In this document: positions 1 to 11,200 of the stretch, one piece after another
Numbering within the stretch: the stretch's first letter is position 1
Layout of the letters: each line of letters opens with the position of its first letter
Assembly (NCBI GenBank): GCA_003577005.1
Contig: QEUW01000129.1
Location: 1-45,440 of the forward strand
Direction of reading: 5' to 3'
DNA from: Chloroflexota bacterium
Lineage (GTDB): Bacteria > Chloroflexota > Anaerolineae > Caldilineales > Caldilineaceae
DNA: 45,440 nucleotides
Translations under genes and position numbers: made by a program
The notes under the pieces: model-generated
Seen by the model: the letters and a program-made list of their open reading frames with translations, nothing else
The model's database searches: none
What the model was told of the DNA's origin: nothing

Positions 1-95
<95 letters not shown>

Positions 96-126
96 AACAG
101 CTCCTGTCTTCTTTATACTCATCTCA

Positions 127-158
127 CCAGACCGGCTATAGCCGCTCTGGTGTTTTTA
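127..158 (+). terminator. Rho-independent terminator of the rRNA operon
   Basis: CCAGACCGGC and GCCGCTCTGG form a 10-bp stem with one C-C mismatch around a TATA loop (127-150). A T-rich run (TGTTTTTATTT) follows. It lies ~30 nt after the 5S end, as expected for an rRNA operon terminator. Confidence 0.85.
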
Positions 159-265
159 TTTCTGCGGGCTTTACAAACTCCCCAATTCTCGTTTAATCGT
201 GGAGGACCTGAATTCCATTCGGGCTTTCCTTTGCAACCAAAGTCGCGATTTTGGCACTCACACGG

Positions 266-271
266 TATAAT
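266..271 (+). promoter_or_regulatory. Possible -10 box upstream of glmU
   Basis: A perfect TATAAT lies 40 nt before the glmU start. No convincing -35 box is present at 16-18 nt (243-248 is TCGCGA). The AT-rich hexamer in the only spacer between the terminator and glmU makes it a plausible but unproven promoter for the glmU-cdd-kinase group. Confidence 0.35.
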
Positions 272-310
272 TGATTGTTGTTCTATAAGTCGATATGCTA
301 ACCATGTGAG

Positions 311-1702
311 GTGAATGTGAAAGTAGCAACGGTAATTCTGGCTGCCGGTTTTGGCACCCGAATGAAGTCAGATCTCCCAAAGGTCTTGCACCCCATTGCA
401 GGCCGTCCAATGGTAGAGTGGGCGGTACGTACGGCCGAACAGGTGGGCGATCTGCCCCCTGTGGTCGTTGTGGGACATGGTAAAGAAAGAGTGGCAGATT
501 TACTCAAAGAACGGGTTCAGTACGCCGAACAAAAGCAATTGCTGGGCACCGGTCACGCTGTCATGCATGCCGAGGCCGCCCTCCGCGATAAGAGCGATGC
601 GGTGCTGGTTTTCTATGCAGATATGCCCCTTTTGCAGGCCAGCACGCTGCGAAACCTGGTTGAGCTATTTGCAGTAGAACGCAGACAAGGAGAGCCGGCA
701 CTCGCCATGCTGACGATCGACCGGCCCGATTCACAAGGGTTTGGCCGCGTTGTGCGTAACAACCGGGGGGAGGTGCAGGCGATTGTCGAAGAAGTCGATT
801 GCACGCCCGACCAAAAGCAGATCACCGAGCTAAATCCGGGTATCTACTGTTTTGACGCCGAATGGTTGTGGGCAAATCTATCGCAGATTCCGGCCAGCCG
901 TAAAGGTGAATATTACCTAACCGATATGGTCGGTGTTGCCGTGGCACAGGGACGGCGGGTTGTAACTGCCTCTGCCCCCCTCGATGATGTCCACGGCATC
1001 AATACCCGTGTTCACCTGGCGCAGGTGGCTGCCGTCATGCGCCAGCGCATCGCCGAGCAGCACATGCTCAACGGGGTAACAATCATCGACCCGCTGACAA
1101 CCTACATCGACGATACAGTGGAAATTGGCTCCGATACCACCATCTTGCCGGGGTGTTGTCTGGAGGGGGCTACACGGATTGGTCATCATGCCATCATTGG
1201 ACCCTACAGCCGTTTGGTGGATAGCAGCGTCGGCGACCACTGTCGAGTCTCTTACTCGGTGATCGAACAGGCCCGGCTGGACAACCACGCCGACATTGGG
1301 CCGTTTGGACGGCTGCGCCCCGGCGCTCATCTTGGCGAAGGGGTCCATATGGGCAGTTTTGGCGAGGTGAAGAACAGCTATCTGGCGCCAGGTGTCAAGA
1401 TGGGACACTTTAGCTACATCGGCGACAGTGACGTGGGTGAAAACGCCATGATCGCTGCTGGTACGATCACCTGCAACTTTGACGGGGTGCAGAAAAACCG
1501 CACCGTGATCGGCAAAGAGGCGTTTATCGGCAGTGATACGTTGTTGGTGGCGCCTGTGACTGTCGGGGATGGCGCCAAGACCGGCGCCGGTTCGGTCGTG
1601 ACGCGCGATGTGCCGCCTCATACGTTGGTCTACGGAGTGCCGGCTCATTCACCCAAGAAAGGCGCCGAAACAGCTTCGTCAAACCAGGGAGGGAGAGAAT
1701 GA
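311..1702 (+). CDS. glmU: Bifunctional UDP-N-acetylglucosamine pyrophosphorylase / glucosamine-1-phosphate N-acetyltransferase
   Basis: GlmU makes UDP-GlcNAc for peptidoglycan and glycans in the cytoplasm: it acetylates glucosamine-1-phosphate and then transfers UMP. The 463 aa match the usual ~456. The uridyltransferase signature LAAGFGTRMK is at residues 10-19. The second half (from about residue 255) shows the hexapeptide repeats of the left-handed beta-helix acetyltransferase, with KMGHFSYIGD carrying the catalytic His near residue 366. The start is GTG at 311; an in-frame GTG at 317 is also possible, because GAGGTG (308-313) would serve it, though the spacing is short for both. The gene overlaps cdd by 4 nt (ATGA), so the two are probably translationally coupled. 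Confidence 0.95.
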   Translation: MNVKVATVILAAGFGTRMKSDLPKVLHPIAGRPMVEWAVRTAEQVGDLPPVVVVGHGKERVADLLKERVQYAEQKQLLGTGHAVMHAEAALRDKSDAVLVFYADMPLLQASTLRNLVELFAVERRQGEPALAMLTIDRPDSQGFGRVVRNNRGEVQAIVEEVDCTPDQKQITELNPGIYCFDAEWLWANLSQIPASRKGEYYLTDMVGVAVAQGRRVVTASAPLDDVHGINTRVHLAQVAAVMRQRIAEQHMLNGVTIIDPLTTYIDDTVEIGSDTTILPGCCLEGATRIGHHAIIGPYSRLVDSSVGDHCRVSYSVIEQARLDNHADIGPFGRLRPGAHLGEGVHMGSFGEVKNSYLAPGVKMGHFSYIGDSDVGENAMIAAGTITCNFDGVQKNRTVIGKEAFIGSDTLLVAPVTVGDGAKTGAGSVVTRDVPPHTLVYGVPAHSPKKGAETASSNQGGRE

Positions 1703-2103
1703 TCACCGCTGAAGCTCTTGTCAGCCAGGCTCTAGAAGCCCGCCAACATGCCTATGCCCCCTATAGTGAGTACGCTGTGGGAGCAGCTGTTCTTGCTGCT
1801 AATGGCACAGTGATCAAAGGCTGCAATGTCGAAAATGCCTCCTACGGGGCTACGATCTGCGCCGAACGAGTGGCGCTTACTTCTGCTATCGCGCAAGGCA
1901 AACGCAATTTTCTTGCCATTGCTGTGGCGACACAGAACGGGGGTTCCCCTTGTGGCATCTGCCGCCAGGTAATGGTTGAGTTGGGCCCCCAGATGACTGT
2001 CTACATCAGCGACGAGAACGGTAATTTCCGTACAACGACGGTCACCGAGTTGCTTCCCGATTCCTTTGACCCGGCCAGCCTGCCACCTAAACCGGTCACT
2101 TAA
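1699..2103 (+). CDS. cdd: Cytidine deaminase
   Basis: Hydrolytic deamination of cytidine/deoxycytidine to uridine in pyrimidine salvage, cytoplasmic. The 134 aa are typical of the homotetrameric class. The zinc site is visible as C54-A-E56 within NASYGATICAERVAL, plus PCGICRQ with C85 and C88. E56 is the proton shuttle. The start ATG overlaps the glmU stop (ATGA, 1699-1702) and is preceded by a purine-rich ribosome site (GGGAGGGAGAG) inside the glmU end. The pairing with glmU links two nucleotide-related housekeeping genes. Confidence 0.95.
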   Translation: MITAEALVSQALEARQHAYAPYSEYAVGAAVLAANGTVIKGCNVENASYGATICAERVALTSAIAQGKRNFLAIAVATQNGGSPCGICRQVMVELGPQMTVYISDENGNFRTTTVTELLPDSFDPASLPPKPVT

Positions 2104-2120
2104 CAATTGGCCGTTGACCT

Positions 2121-3782
2121 TTGACTATTATGAACGTTCCTGCCTTGATGGCAACCTACCAGTTGCGCCAGCGTGAGTACCTTCTACGCATCACACGCGC
2201 CATGACCTCGCGTCTCGATCTGCCAAGTCTGCTCAAACTGATTCTGAGCAGCGCCGCTGAAATGGTGGGCTGCCGCGCTGGTCTGCTGGTATTGGAAAAG
2301 GAGGAGACCGGCTTCAGCCAGCCTCATACGAGCATCGCCCGCTATGAGATCCGGACTGTCTACAACATCCCACGCCAATATCTGCGCGCCTTTGAACCGC
2401 TGCTTGATCTAGTGCCCCTGGTCCATAGTGCGGCAACGGAAGATGAACTCAATGCCGACCCTCACTATCTGGATTTGCAGGCGCGGCTGCGCCAGGTGGA
2501 AGAGCGCCTCGGTATCTCCCTTGGCCAGATCGTCGGTCTACCCTTGACTTATGAAGATGAGCTGCTAGGTGTCATTTATCTTTTCCGCAGCGAATATGCT
2601 TTTACTCAACTGGACTGGCAGTTTCTACAAGGCTTCGCCGACCAGGCTGCCATCGCGGTGCGTAACGCCCGTCTCTACCACCAGCTAGAGACCGAACGCA
2701 GCCGTCTCCAGACCATCATCGAACACAGCGCTCACGGGATCATGATCCTGGGGGCCGACCGCCGTGTGCTGGTCATCAACCAGGCGCTGGCCGCCATGTT
2801 GGGCCTCACACCCGAACAAGCGATGGACCAACCCTGTTACGAAGTGCTCCAGTTGAGCAATGTGCAGGGGGTCGATTTTTGCCAGGCCGAGGAGTTCCCA
2901 ACTTTTACCGGCGAAGAGAGCCTGCACGTCGAAGGTGATCTCCGGCGGCCCGGCGGTGGCCGGTTGGTTGTCTCCGTCACCTACACACCTCTCTACGACG
3001 ATGAAGGCAACGTGGTCAATGTGGTTGCCAACGTCCACGACATCACCCGTTTTCGCGAAGAAGAGGAGATGAAATCGACCTTTGCCTCGATCATCAGCCA
3101 CGAATTGAAGACGCCGGTGTCGCTGATCAAGGGCTATGCTCAGACGCTGGCCCGCCCCGACGCCCAGTGGGATGCCGAAACCGCGCGCCAAAGTCTTCAG
3201 ATTATCGAGGAAGAGGCCGACCGGCTCGAAGGATTGATCAACAACCTGCTAGATGCCAGCCGCATCCAGGCTGGCGGGTTGCGGCTTGATTTCGATGATG
3301 TCGATCTCCAAGGGCTGGCCGTCAAAGTGGCGCAAGCCTACCGTACCCAAACGCAACAACATCAGATCGAGCTTGACTTTCCCCACCCTTTACCGCTGGT
3401 GCGCGGCGATGAAGAACGGCTGCGCCAGGTGCTCACCAATCTGGTCGGGAATGCGATCAAATACTCGCCCAACGGCGGGGTGATCCGCATCGGCGGCTGG
3501 AGTGAGACCGATGCAACAAACAGACACCGCGTGGTGCTTTATGTCGCCGACCAGGGCATCGGCATTCCACCCCAGGATCTGGACAAGATTTTTGAACGTT
3601 TTTATCGGGGAGATAGCACCTTGCGGCGCAGTACGGCAGGCGCTGGTCTTGGTCTCTATCTTGTCAAGGCGATTGTCGAAGGCCATGCCGGCGAGATCTG
3701 GGCGCGCAGCGAGCCAGAGAAGGGTACTACTTTTTTTGTGGCCCTACCGGTGGAGCAGGTAGCGCAGCAAACTGAAGCTTAA
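2121..3782 (+). CDS. Soluble GAF-PAS sensor histidine kinase
   Basis: A 553-aa cytoplasmic sensor kinase without membrane segments. In order: a GAF domain (about residues 30-185), a PAS domain (about 195-310), HisKA with the phospho-accepting H327 in ASIISHELKTP, and an HATPase domain with N box NLVGNAIKYSPNGG, G1 box DQGIGIPP, F box IFERFYRG and G2 box GAGLGLYLVK. The longest frame starts at TTG 2121; ATG 2130 in the same frame is at least as likely, and no strong ribosome site separates them. It follows cdd by 17 nt and is probably co-transcribed. No response regulator is adjacent on this strand. It converges on a complete two-component system on the minus strand, so cross-talk is possible. 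Ligand unknown. Confidence 0.9.
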   Translation: MTIMNVPALMATYQLRQREYLLRITRAMTSRLDLPSLLKLILSSAAEMVGCRAGLLVLEKEETGFSQPHTSIARYEIRTVYNIPRQYLRAFEPLLDLVPLVHSAATEDELNADPHYLDLQARLRQVEERLGISLGQIVGLPLTYEDELLGVIYLFRSEYAFTQLDWQFLQGFADQAAIAVRNARLYHQLETERSRLQTIIEHSAHGIMILGADRRVLVINQALAAMLGLTPEQAMDQPCYEVLQLSNVQGVDFCQAEEFPTFTGEESLHVEGDLRRPGGGRLVVSVTYTPLYDDEGNVVNVVANVHDITRFREEEEMKSTFASIISHELKTPVSLIKGYAQTLARPDAQWDAETARQSLQIIEEEADRLEGLINNLLDASRIQAGGLRLDFDDVDLQGLAVKVAQAYRTQTQQHQIELDFPHPLPLVRGDEERLRQVLTNLVGNAIKYSPNGGVIRIGGWSETDATNRHRVVLYVADQGIGIPPQDLDKIFERFYRGDSTLRRSTAGAGLGLYLVKAIVEGHAGEIWARSEPEKGTTFFVALPVEQVAQQTEA

Positions 3783-3839
3783 CCGAGGACCCCACCAGGT
3801 TCGGTTGATATTTATGCGGCACTGAAGGGCCAACAAAAC

Positions 3840-5381
3840 CTAGGCCGAACTCTTTGCCAGAACAGGTACAAGAGCGCCTGCACCGTTTTCCACTGCAGGT
3901 GCGGTTTTGGGCTGCATTTCCGGCAGCCAGAGGGTAAAGGTAGCACCCCTCTGAGGGGCGCTCTCAATGGTGATACGCCCGTGGTGCGCCTGCGCAATCC
4001 ACTGGGCGATACTCAGGCCCAGGCCACTGCCGCCCACTTCGCGGCTGCGCGCTTTGTCTACCCGATAGAAACGCTCGAAGATCTGCTCTTGTTGTTCCGG
4101 TACGATTCCGATCCCTGTGTCGCTCACAGAGACTTTGACCCAGCCCTCGCGGTTCTCCAGACTAAGTGTCACCGTGCCACCTTCAGGCGTATATTTGATG
4201 GCGTTGTCGGTCAGGTTGAGGAGCACCTGGCGGAGCCGCTCCCGGTCGCCCCAAACGAGCGCCTGGTCTTCGCTCCCCAGGCGAATCTCCCAGCCACGGC
4301 CGGTCCGGCGTTGCTCGGCAATGCGGCGGGTGTGGCGGTAGACTTCGAGCAAGAGCGTGTCGATCTCGACCGGCGTCATTTGTAGCCGTAGCGCACCGCT
4401 ATCCGCCTGAGCCAGGAGCAGGAGGTCGTTGATCATGCGGCTCATGCGCGTCGTTTCGCTCTCGACCTCGCGTAGGGTTTCCTGGAGTGTTTCTTGGTAA
4501 CGCTGGTTCGGCAGAACCCCCTGATTTCCGTTGGCTGCAATGCGTTGGAGCAGTTCGATATTTCCCTGGACCGTCGTAAGCGGTGAGCGGAGTTCGTGGC
4601 TCACATCCGCAATCAGCCGCTCTTGGGTGTTGAAGAGCTTTTGGATGCGGTCGAGCATTTCGTTAAAGGTGGCCGCCAGCTCGCCCACTTCACTGACATG
4701 ATCATCCATCTTGAGGCGGCGCTCCAGGTCTTTGGTGCGCGTAATACTGCTGGCCGTTCTGGTAATGGCGTCGATGGGGGTGAGGGCCCGGTTGGCGAGG
4801 AAGGCGCCGACAATCGCCGCCAGCACCAGACTAAATGTCGTGCCCAAGGCCAAATAGCGGCTCGCCTGCACCAGCGTCGCCTCGATCTGTCGGGCCGAGC
4901 GGATCACCTGGACGGCGCCGATCACGTCGTTGTTGAGCAACAGCGGAACGCTGGTCACCAGCGCCTGCGATCCCTCTGCATCATAGGTGTAAGCATAGGA
5001 GTGGGTTCTGCCCTGGCGGACATATGGCAGCGCCTGGGTAAAGTCGTCGACCGCCTGACCAAGCCATTCCATCCCCTGACTTCTTTTGAGGATTTTGCCG
5101 TTGAGACCGATGATCTGCACTGGCAAATTGTTGGCAAAGACATCGACGTTTACACGGGGCGGAAAAAGAGGGAGCCTGGCCGGGTCGGGGATGATCACAA
5201 AGTTACCTTCCAACTGCTGTGTCACCGCCTTGGAGATTTCAGCAGCCTGGCGCTCGCTCTCCTGGCGCAACTGGTTACGCAGGTTTGTCGCCAACGCCGA
5301 ATAGACCACACCGCTGAACAAAATCAGCGTAGCGCCAAGCAAAGCAGTATACCAAAGGGTCAACCGCAACCGGATCGTCAT
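3840..5381 (-). CDS. Membrane sensor histidine kinase (HAMP, HisKA, HATPase)
   Basis: Sensor half of a two-component system, with its regulator upstream at 5510-6187. From ATG 5381 it is 513 aa: a first membrane helix (about 7-31), an extracytoplasmic sensor region of ~145 residues, a second helix (about 178-198), HAMP, HisKA with H262 in [14 protein letters not shown], and HATPase with [33 protein letters not shown] and [10 protein letters not shown]. The architecture resembles the classical OmpR-partner kinases. The frame is open further upstream to ATG 5438, but the extra 19 residues are not membrane-like. I chose 5381 because the hydrophobic helix then starts near the N-terminus. The last ~30 residues are low-complexity. 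Confidence 0.92.
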   Translation of the reverse strand: MTIRLRLTLWYTALLGATLILFSGVVYSALATNLRNQLRQESERQAAEISKAVTQQLEGNFVIIPDPARLPLFPPRVNVDVFANNLPVQIIGLNGKILKRSQGMEWLGQAVDDFTQALPYVRQGRTHSYAYTYDAEGSQALVTSVPLLLNNDVIGAVQVIRSARQIEATLVQASRYLALGTTFSLVLAAIVGAFLANRALTPIDAITRTASSITRTKDLERRLKMDDHVSEVGELAATFNEMLDRIQKLFNTQERLIADVSHELRSPLTTVQGNIELLQRIAANGNQGVLPNQRYQETLQETLREVESETTRMSRMINDLLLLAQADSGALRLQMTPVEIDTLLLEVYRHTRRIAEQRRTGRGWEIRLGSEDQALVWGDRERLRQVLLNLTDNAIKYTPEGGTVTLSLENREGWVKVSVSDTGIGIVPEQQEQIFERFYRVDKARSREVGGSGLGLSIAQWIAQAHHGRITIESAPQRGATFTLWLPEMQPKTAPAVENGAGALVPVLAKSSA

Positions 5382-5509
5382 GGAGTTTGTCGCAGGGCGA
5401 CGGTGCGAGCCGGGCGGCACCTCCATTGTAGGCACCATGCCGCCAGCCTACCGGCGCATCCTAAAAACAAGATGAATGAACTGTGAAGAATCTGTAAGAG
5501 CCGGTACAC

Positions 5510-6187
5510 TCACCCCTCACGCAGCGTGTAGCCCACCCCGCGCACCGTCTGGATCAGACGCGATTTGCCGCCAGCCTCCAACTTGGCCCGTAGATAACGA
5601 ATATAGACCTCAATGATGTTGCTCTCGCCGCCAAAATCGTACTCCCAGACATGGTCATAAATCTGTTCGCGCGTCAGCACCTGATTCGGGTGGCGCATAA
5701 AGAGTTCGAGTAAGTCGAATTCCTTTGCTGTCAACGAAATCTCCTCTTTGCCGCGGAAGACCTGGTGCGTGCGCGGGTTGAGCGTCAGGTCGGCAAACTG
5801 GTAGACCTCGGGCGCTGCCTCCATGCGGTGGCGGCGAAAGAGCGCCCGCAACCGGGCCAGCAACTCCTCGAATGAAAAGGGTTTGACCATATAGTCATCG
5901 GCGCCTGCGTCCAGTCCGGTGACTCGATCCTGCACGGCATCGCGGGCCGTTAGGATAAGGATTGGGACTGTCGAAGCACTGCGCAGGCGCTTACAGACAT
6001 CCAACCCGCTCATGCCCGGCAGCATCAGATCGAGGATCACTGCGTCGGGCATACGGTCGCGGGCAAGGCGAAGTGCGCTCTCACCATCTTCGGCCACCTC
6101 TACCTCGTATCCTTCAAATAGCAGACCACGCCGCACCATTTCGCGGATGCGGCGGTCATCTTCGACTACAAGAATTGTTTCCGCCAT
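5510..6187 (-). CDS. OmpR/PhoB-family response regulator
   Basis: A receiver domain followed by a winged-helix DNA-binding domain, 225 aa from ATG 6187. The receiver has the acidic pair in ILVVEDDRR, the phospho-acceptor D53 in [10 protein letters not shown], and the switch Lys in [14 protein letters not shown]. The C-terminal domain has [12 protein letters not shown] and a recognition region ending [14 protein letters not shown] and [10 protein letters not shown]. The frame is open to 6250, but the homologous start is [10 protein letters not shown] at 6187. AGGAGAG lies ~14 nt upstream, longer than usual. The cognate kinase follows after ~130 nt. A consensus promoter is at 6230-6258. Confidence 0.93.
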   Translation of the reverse strand: MAETILVVEDDRRIREMVRRGLLFEGYEVEVAEDGESALRLARDRMPDAVILDLMLPGMSGLDVCKRLRSASTVPILILTARDAVQDRVTGLDAGADDYMVKPFSFEELLARLRALFRRHRMEAAPEVYQFADLTLNPRTHQVFRGKEEISLTAKEFDLLELFMRHPNQVLTREQIYDHVWEYDFGGESNIIEVYIRYLRAKLEAGGKSRLIQTVRGVGYTLREG

Positions 6188-6229
6188 AAGTTCTAGAATC
6201 GTCTCTCCTGGCATTAGTCGCCTATGTCG

Positions 6230-6258
6230 ATTGTAGGTCAGGTAAAGCACCCTGTCAA
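6230..6258 (-). promoter_or_regulatory. Sigma70-type promoter of the two-component operon
   Basis: Read on the minus strand: TTGACA (6258-6253), 17-nt spacer, TACAAT (6235-6230). The predicted start site near 6223 gives a leader of ~36 nt to ATG 6187. This is one of the best promoter matches in the window. Confidence 0.7.
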
Positions 6259-6321
6259 ATTATTCTGTAACTTTCACCTGGCCACAACCGCGCACAAAAA
6301 CGTGCGTTCCCACCCTCCTGG

Positions 6322-6330
6322 TGATACAAT
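6322..6330 (+). promoter_or_regulatory. Possible extended -10 promoter of fumC
   Basis: TGATACAAT is an extended -10 (TG-N-TACAAT) in the spacer upstream of fumC. No good -35 box is visible. It would give a ~125-nt leader. The divergent regulator promoter lies ~65 nt away on the other strand. Confidence 0.4.
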
Positions 6331-6461
6331 TCGTTTACTGCAGACCAGAATTTCGTGTGCCTGGCGGATGGGCTGGTAACAATCGCTTTCACCCCCCAGT
6401 ATTCGAAAGGCACTCACGGCTCATTCATATTATTACGTAAACTAGAGAAGGAGAGTTTCGC

Positions 6462-7850
<1,389 letters not shown>

Positions 7851-7862
7851 AGTACAAAATAC

Positions 7863-7903
7863 AAAAAAGGAGCGCCGTTACTCGCTAACGGCGCTCCTTT
7901 TTT
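7863..7903. terminator. Bidirectional rho-independent terminator
   Basis: A perfect 12-bp stem GGAGCGCCGTTA / TAACGGCGCTCC (7869-7880, 7886-7897) with loop CTCGC, flanked by AAAAAA on one side and TTTTTT on the other. It works in both directions, between fumC and the convergent peptidase gene. Confidence 0.95.
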
Positions 7904-7999
7904 ATTGATCAGATTCCTGCCGAGGGATGCATACCCGGAAGTTTGAATGGCGAGCAGTACGCTCTGAGCCTGCTGATGGCGTCCATTCAAGCCCCTGTC

Positions 8000-9313
8000 T
8001 TAGGGAAGCCAGTTGAATGGGTTGCGTGGCGCCCCTTGGTAGCGGATCTCGAAATGCAGGTGGGGGCCTGTGCTGTTGCCGGTATTGCCTACCGTGCCGA
8101 TCTGCTGGCCCCGGCTGATGCTTTCCCCTGGCCGTACAAAGATGCTGTTGAGATGGGCATAGAGCGTCGTGTAGCCATTGCCATGGTCCACGATGACATG
8201 ATTGCCGTAGCCGCCGTTCCAACCACCGCCGGCCAGAACCACATAGCCGCTGTCGGCCGCCTTGACGGGGGCGCCAACCCACGAGCCGATATCGATGGCG
8301 CGGTGACCACCCCAGAACTGCTGTGTGATATTGCCGCTGGTGGGCCATGAGAAGGAGCCGGAGCCTTTGGCTGCGTCGGCGGGCGCATCGGCGCGGCGGA
8401 CGCCTGTGGCGATCTGCGGTGTGACAAAGGGTTTGCTGCCACCAGGAACGACGATCTGGCTCCCGATCTTGAGCGAGGAGGATGCGTCGGCCAGCTCATT
8501 AGGTGCATAGCCGATGATGTCGGCAACATCCACCTTGTATTTTGCTGCTAATCCTGAGAGCGTATCGCCCGGTTTGACCACGTGCAACACCCCATCAAAG
8601 GGGAGAATGTTGAGCTGGTCGCCGATAGCAAGCCGGTCAGGATTGGTTTCGATGGCGCTGTTCGCCCACATGATCGTTTCGGGTTGCAACCCGAAACGCG
8701 CCGCGATGGCCAAAACCGTATCCCCCGCTTTTACCTGATAGACCTCGATAGCCTCACGGGGTTTTTCTTGTACGGCGGTAAAGGGGATCGCCGAACGCTG
8801 TAAAGCATCGCTCATCGCTTCGCCGGCGGTCACTGTACCGGGTTGCGCCCGGGTAACCGTAGTCTGATCAATCAACCCGCTGGTGGCCCCCAATGCGCTA
8901 TTCGGTAACGAATCGAGCGAAAAGTTCCATTCGGGAAGGCGCACCTGGCTCAACACGAGGATGACAGCGCCCACGACCAATACAGCGAGATGACCGGCCA
9001 GCCGTAAGGGCGTCACCTGATCAGAGAGGAAGTGGCGCATCTGCTCCTGGCAGATCTGGAAAAACGAACCAACTGCTCCCACCTGGGCAGGAGGGCCGGC
9101 CTCATCGCCGGCAGTCGCCCCAAACGGGCCCATCAGTGCGACCGAGGCAGCAGCCAATGGTGCACCCTCACGGGCTGCGCCGCCGGTAAACGGAGCAGAT
9201 GAGGCATTTTGCCTATACGGGGGAATCTCGCTGTCTTGACTGTGAGAAGAGGAGGAATGCGCCGGTCGTGACGAATAACTGCTGCCCAATAGCGGGTTAG
9301 CATCAGAAGACAT
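8000..9313 (-). CDS. LysM-domain M23 metallopeptidase, membrane-anchored
   Basis: Likely cell-wall hydrolase (LytM/NlpD/murein endopeptidase type) acting outside the membrane. From ATG 9313 (GGAGCG, 7 nt spacing; preferred over the longer frame to 9340) it is 437 aa. Order: a Ser/Pro-rich cytoplasmic tail, one membrane helix (about 104-123), two LysM glycan-binding repeats (about 192-236 and 244-288, YQVKAGDT and HVVKPGDT), and a C-terminal M23 domain. Its zinc motifs are complete: H337-xxx-D341 in GHRAIDIG, and HLHFEIR near the end, so it should be active. It ends next to the bidirectional terminator and has its own consensus promoter at 9420-9447. Confidence 0.92.
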   Translation of the reverse strand: MSSDANPLLGSSYSSRPAHSSSSHSQDSEIPPYRQNASSAPFTGGAAREGAPLAAASVALMGPFGATAGDEAGPPAQVGAVGSFFQICQEQMRHFLSDQVTPLRLAGHLAVLVVGAVILVLSQVRLPEWNFSLDSLPNSALGATSGLIDQTTVTRAQPGTVTAGEAMSDALQRSAIPFTAVQEKPREAIEVYQVKAGDTVLAIAARFGLQPETIMWANSAIETNPDRLAIGDQLNILPFDGVLHVVKPGDTLSGLAAKYKVDVADIIGYAPNELADASSSLKIGSQIVVPGGSKPFVTPQIATGVRRADAPADAAKGSGSFSWPTSGNITQQFWGGHRAIDIGSWVGAPVKAADSGYVVLAGGGWNGGYGNHVIVDHGNGYTTLYAHLNSIFVRPGESISRGQQIGTVGNTGNSTGPHLHFEIRYQGAPRNPFNWLP

Positions 9314-9419
9314 TCGAACGCTCCATGTTTCGGCCCTCATCGGGGTAAGAGCCTGGATTGATGTGTTGAAAGGGATTCAGGTTATGCCAGAAGAGACCAT
9401 TCAACTCATTGCGACGCGG

Positions 9420-9447
9420 ATTATAGCATGGTTTAGAACTTTGTCAA
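9420..9447 (-). promoter_or_regulatory. Consensus promoter of the M23 peptidase gene
   Basis: On the minus strand: TTGACA (9447-9442), 16-nt spacer, TATAAT (9425-9420), preceded by TGC to give an extended -10. Predicted start near 9413, leader ~100 nt. Both hexamers are perfect. Confidence 0.8.
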
Positions 9448-9482
9448 AGCACTTTTGCAGGATTTCCTAGACGTATTGCACG

Positions 9483-9524
9483 AAAAAGCCGACGAAGTGG
9501 GTGAATACCCAACAATCGTCGGCT
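9483..9524 (-). terminator. Rho-independent terminator downstream of rho
   Basis: On the minus strand, AGCCGACGA and TCGTCGGCT (9524-9516, 9495-9487) pair, with an inner GGGT/ACCC stem. TTTTT follows. It lies ~135 nt past the rho stop and just upstream of the peptidase promoter, separating the two units. Confidence 0.75.
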
Positions 9525-9603
9525 CGCCGTAGGTCAAACGTATACTGCCGGAGTATCAATATGTGGCCCGAAGCTCACTTACTGCACTTGGGCGGAAAAG
9601 AGT

Positions 9604-9654
9604 GACCAGTAATCAGTGACATATGCTCAATACTGAACACTGGTCACTGATTAC
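9604..9654. repeat. Intergenic inverted repeat built from CACTGRT-like words
   Basis: GTAATCAGTGAC (9609-9620) and GTCACTGATTAC (9643-9654) form a 12-bp stem with a 22-nt loop. Both arms and the loop repeat related words (AGTGACC, AATCAGTGAC, ACTGAACACTGG). It lies between the rho stop (9659) and its terminator. It belongs in style to the word-iterated palindromes at 17.3, 29.2, 30.3, 31.6 and 33.8 kb. Confidence 0.75.
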
Positions 9655-9658
9655 CGTC

Positions 9659-10930
9659 TTACTTCTTGGTCAGCGTATCAAGAAACTCCCGGTTGTCGCG
9701 CGTGCGGCTCATGCGTTCGATGATTGGCAACACTGCCTCGTGGCCGCCGCCCATGGCGTCGATCATGCGGCGCAGGGTATAGACCTTGGCCAGCGTTTCG
9801 GCGTCGAGCAACTTCTCTTCGGCGCGGGTGCTGCTGCGTTCGATGTCAAAGGCCGGGAAGATGCGGCGTTCAGCCAGCTTGCGGCTGAGCATCAACTCCA
9901 TATTCCCTGTGCCCTTGAACTCTTCGTAGATGACATCGTCCATGCGGCTGCCTGTATCGACCAGACAGGTCGCCAGGATCGTGAGGCTGCCACCCTCCTC
10001 GACATTGCGGGCAGCGCCAAAGAAGCGCTTGGGGGGGTAGAGCGCCGCCGGGTCGATACCACCGGAGAGTGTGCGCCCGCTCGGCGGCACCGTCAGGTTG
10101 TAGGCGCGCGTAAGACGGGTGATGCTGTCGAGCAAGATCACCACATCCTTGTTGCTCTCCACCAATCGTTTGGCCCGTTCGAGCGCCATTTCGGCCACGC
10201 TGACATGGTTCTGAACCGGCTCGTCAAAGGTGCTGCTCACAACTTCGGCCTCGACCGAGCGGTCCATATCGGTGACTTCCTCAGGGCGTTCGCCGATGAG
10301 CACCACCATGAGGTGAATGTCTTTATGGTTGGCAGAGATACCGTTGGCGATCCGTTTGAGGACGGTTGTCTTGCCTGCTTTAGGTGGGCTGACGATGAGG
10401 CCGCGTTGCCCGCGCCCGATGGGTGAGAGCAGATCGATCATTCTGGTGGAGATGATATTCGGTCTCGTTTCCAGAAAGATCTGTTCATTGGGAAAGATGG
10501 GCGTCAGCTTTTCGAAGACCGCACGCTTCTTGGCCTCTTCCGGGTCCATACCATTGACGGCTTCTACCTTGAGCAGGCCATGGTACTTCTCGGTGTCCTT
10601 GGGGGGGCGCACCTGGCCGACGACAAAGTCGCCGGTGCGCAGCCCAAAGCGGCGGATCTGGCTCTGGCTGACGTAGACATCATCGGGACCGGGCAGCAGA
10701 TGTTCGCTGCGCAGAAAGCCGATGCCATCTTGTACGATCTCGAGAATGCCGCCGCCAAAGATAAAGCCTTGCTGCTCAGCGTTTGCGCGCAGCAGGCGCA
10801 TGATGAGGTCAGTCTTCTTCAGACGGGTATAGCCGGTGATATCGGCTGCCCGCGCCAGTTCGCGCAACTCATCCAGAGTCAGCGCATCCATGTGTGCAAT
10901 CGTCATGCTTGACAAATCTATCGTCGTCAT
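9659..10930 (-). CDS. rho: Transcription termination factor Rho
   Basis: Hexameric RNA-dependent ATPase that ends transcription. From ATG 10930 it is 423 aa. It has an N-terminal Rho helical region ([20 protein letters not shown]), the cold-shock RNA-binding domain ([33 protein letters not shown]) and the ATPase core with Walker [22 protein letters not shown] and [16 protein letters not shown]-loop and R-loop regions look intact. The frame extends 8 codons upstream to 10954, but GAAGGA is suitably placed for 10930. There is a single start and an independent terminator. The upstream ~850 nt are gene-free; a leader with autoregulation, known for rho in other bacteria, is possible but not shown. 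Confidence 0.96.
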   Translation of the reverse strand: MTTIDLSSMTIAHMDALTLDELRELARAADITGYTRLKKTDLIMRLLRANAEQQGFIFGGGILEIVQDGIGFLRSEHLLPGPDDVYVSQSQIRRFGLRTGDFVVGQVRPPKDTEKYHGLLKVEAVNGMDPEEAKKRAVFEKLTPIFPNEQIFLETRPNIISTRMIDLLSPIGRGQRGLIVSPPKAGKTTVLKRIANGISANHKDIHLMVVLIGERPEEVTDMDRSVEAEVVSSTFDEPVQNHVSVAEMALERAKRLVESNKDVVILLDSITRLTRAYNLTVPPSGRTLSGGIDPAALYPPKRFFGAARNVEEGGSLTILATCLVDTGSRMDDVIYEEFKGTGNMELMLSRKLAERRIFPAFDIERSSTRAEEKLLDAETLAKVYTLRRMIDAMGGGHEAVLPIIERMSRTRDNREFLDTLTKK

Positions 10931-11165
10931 TAGGTTGTATCCTTCGCTAAGCAAGTGGACATAGCGATATGTAAAACGAGAGCAATTTGGTTCTAAGTGT
11001 TCCGGCCATCCCCTTGCTAAATCACCAGGGGTGCCCGGAAGGTATTGAGTTTCGTACTGGTTGCGATGGTTCGATCAAATATGGCTGGTCAGTTTTGGCT
11101 GGTGTAATGCAGATATGGCGCGGAACAATGAGGAGTTAGGCCCTTCGTGCTGCCAGTCGCTTGAC

Positions 11166-11194
11166 TTGACTTTGTAAACTGCGTTCTGTAGTAT
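11166..11194 (+). promoter_or_regulatory. Promoter for a possible RNA gene in the rho-crp gap
   Basis: TTGACT (11166-11171), 17-nt spacer, TAGTAT (11189-11194) on the plus strand, predicted start near 11201. It points into a stretch with no credible protein gene but strong hairpins. Confidence 0.5.
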
Positions 11195-11200
11195 GCGTTT

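Noticed and set aside
3781..3806. AACCGA/TCGGTT inverted repeat between the convergent kinase genes
   Set aside because: Only 6 bp with a 14-nt loop and no T-run; too weak to call a terminator.
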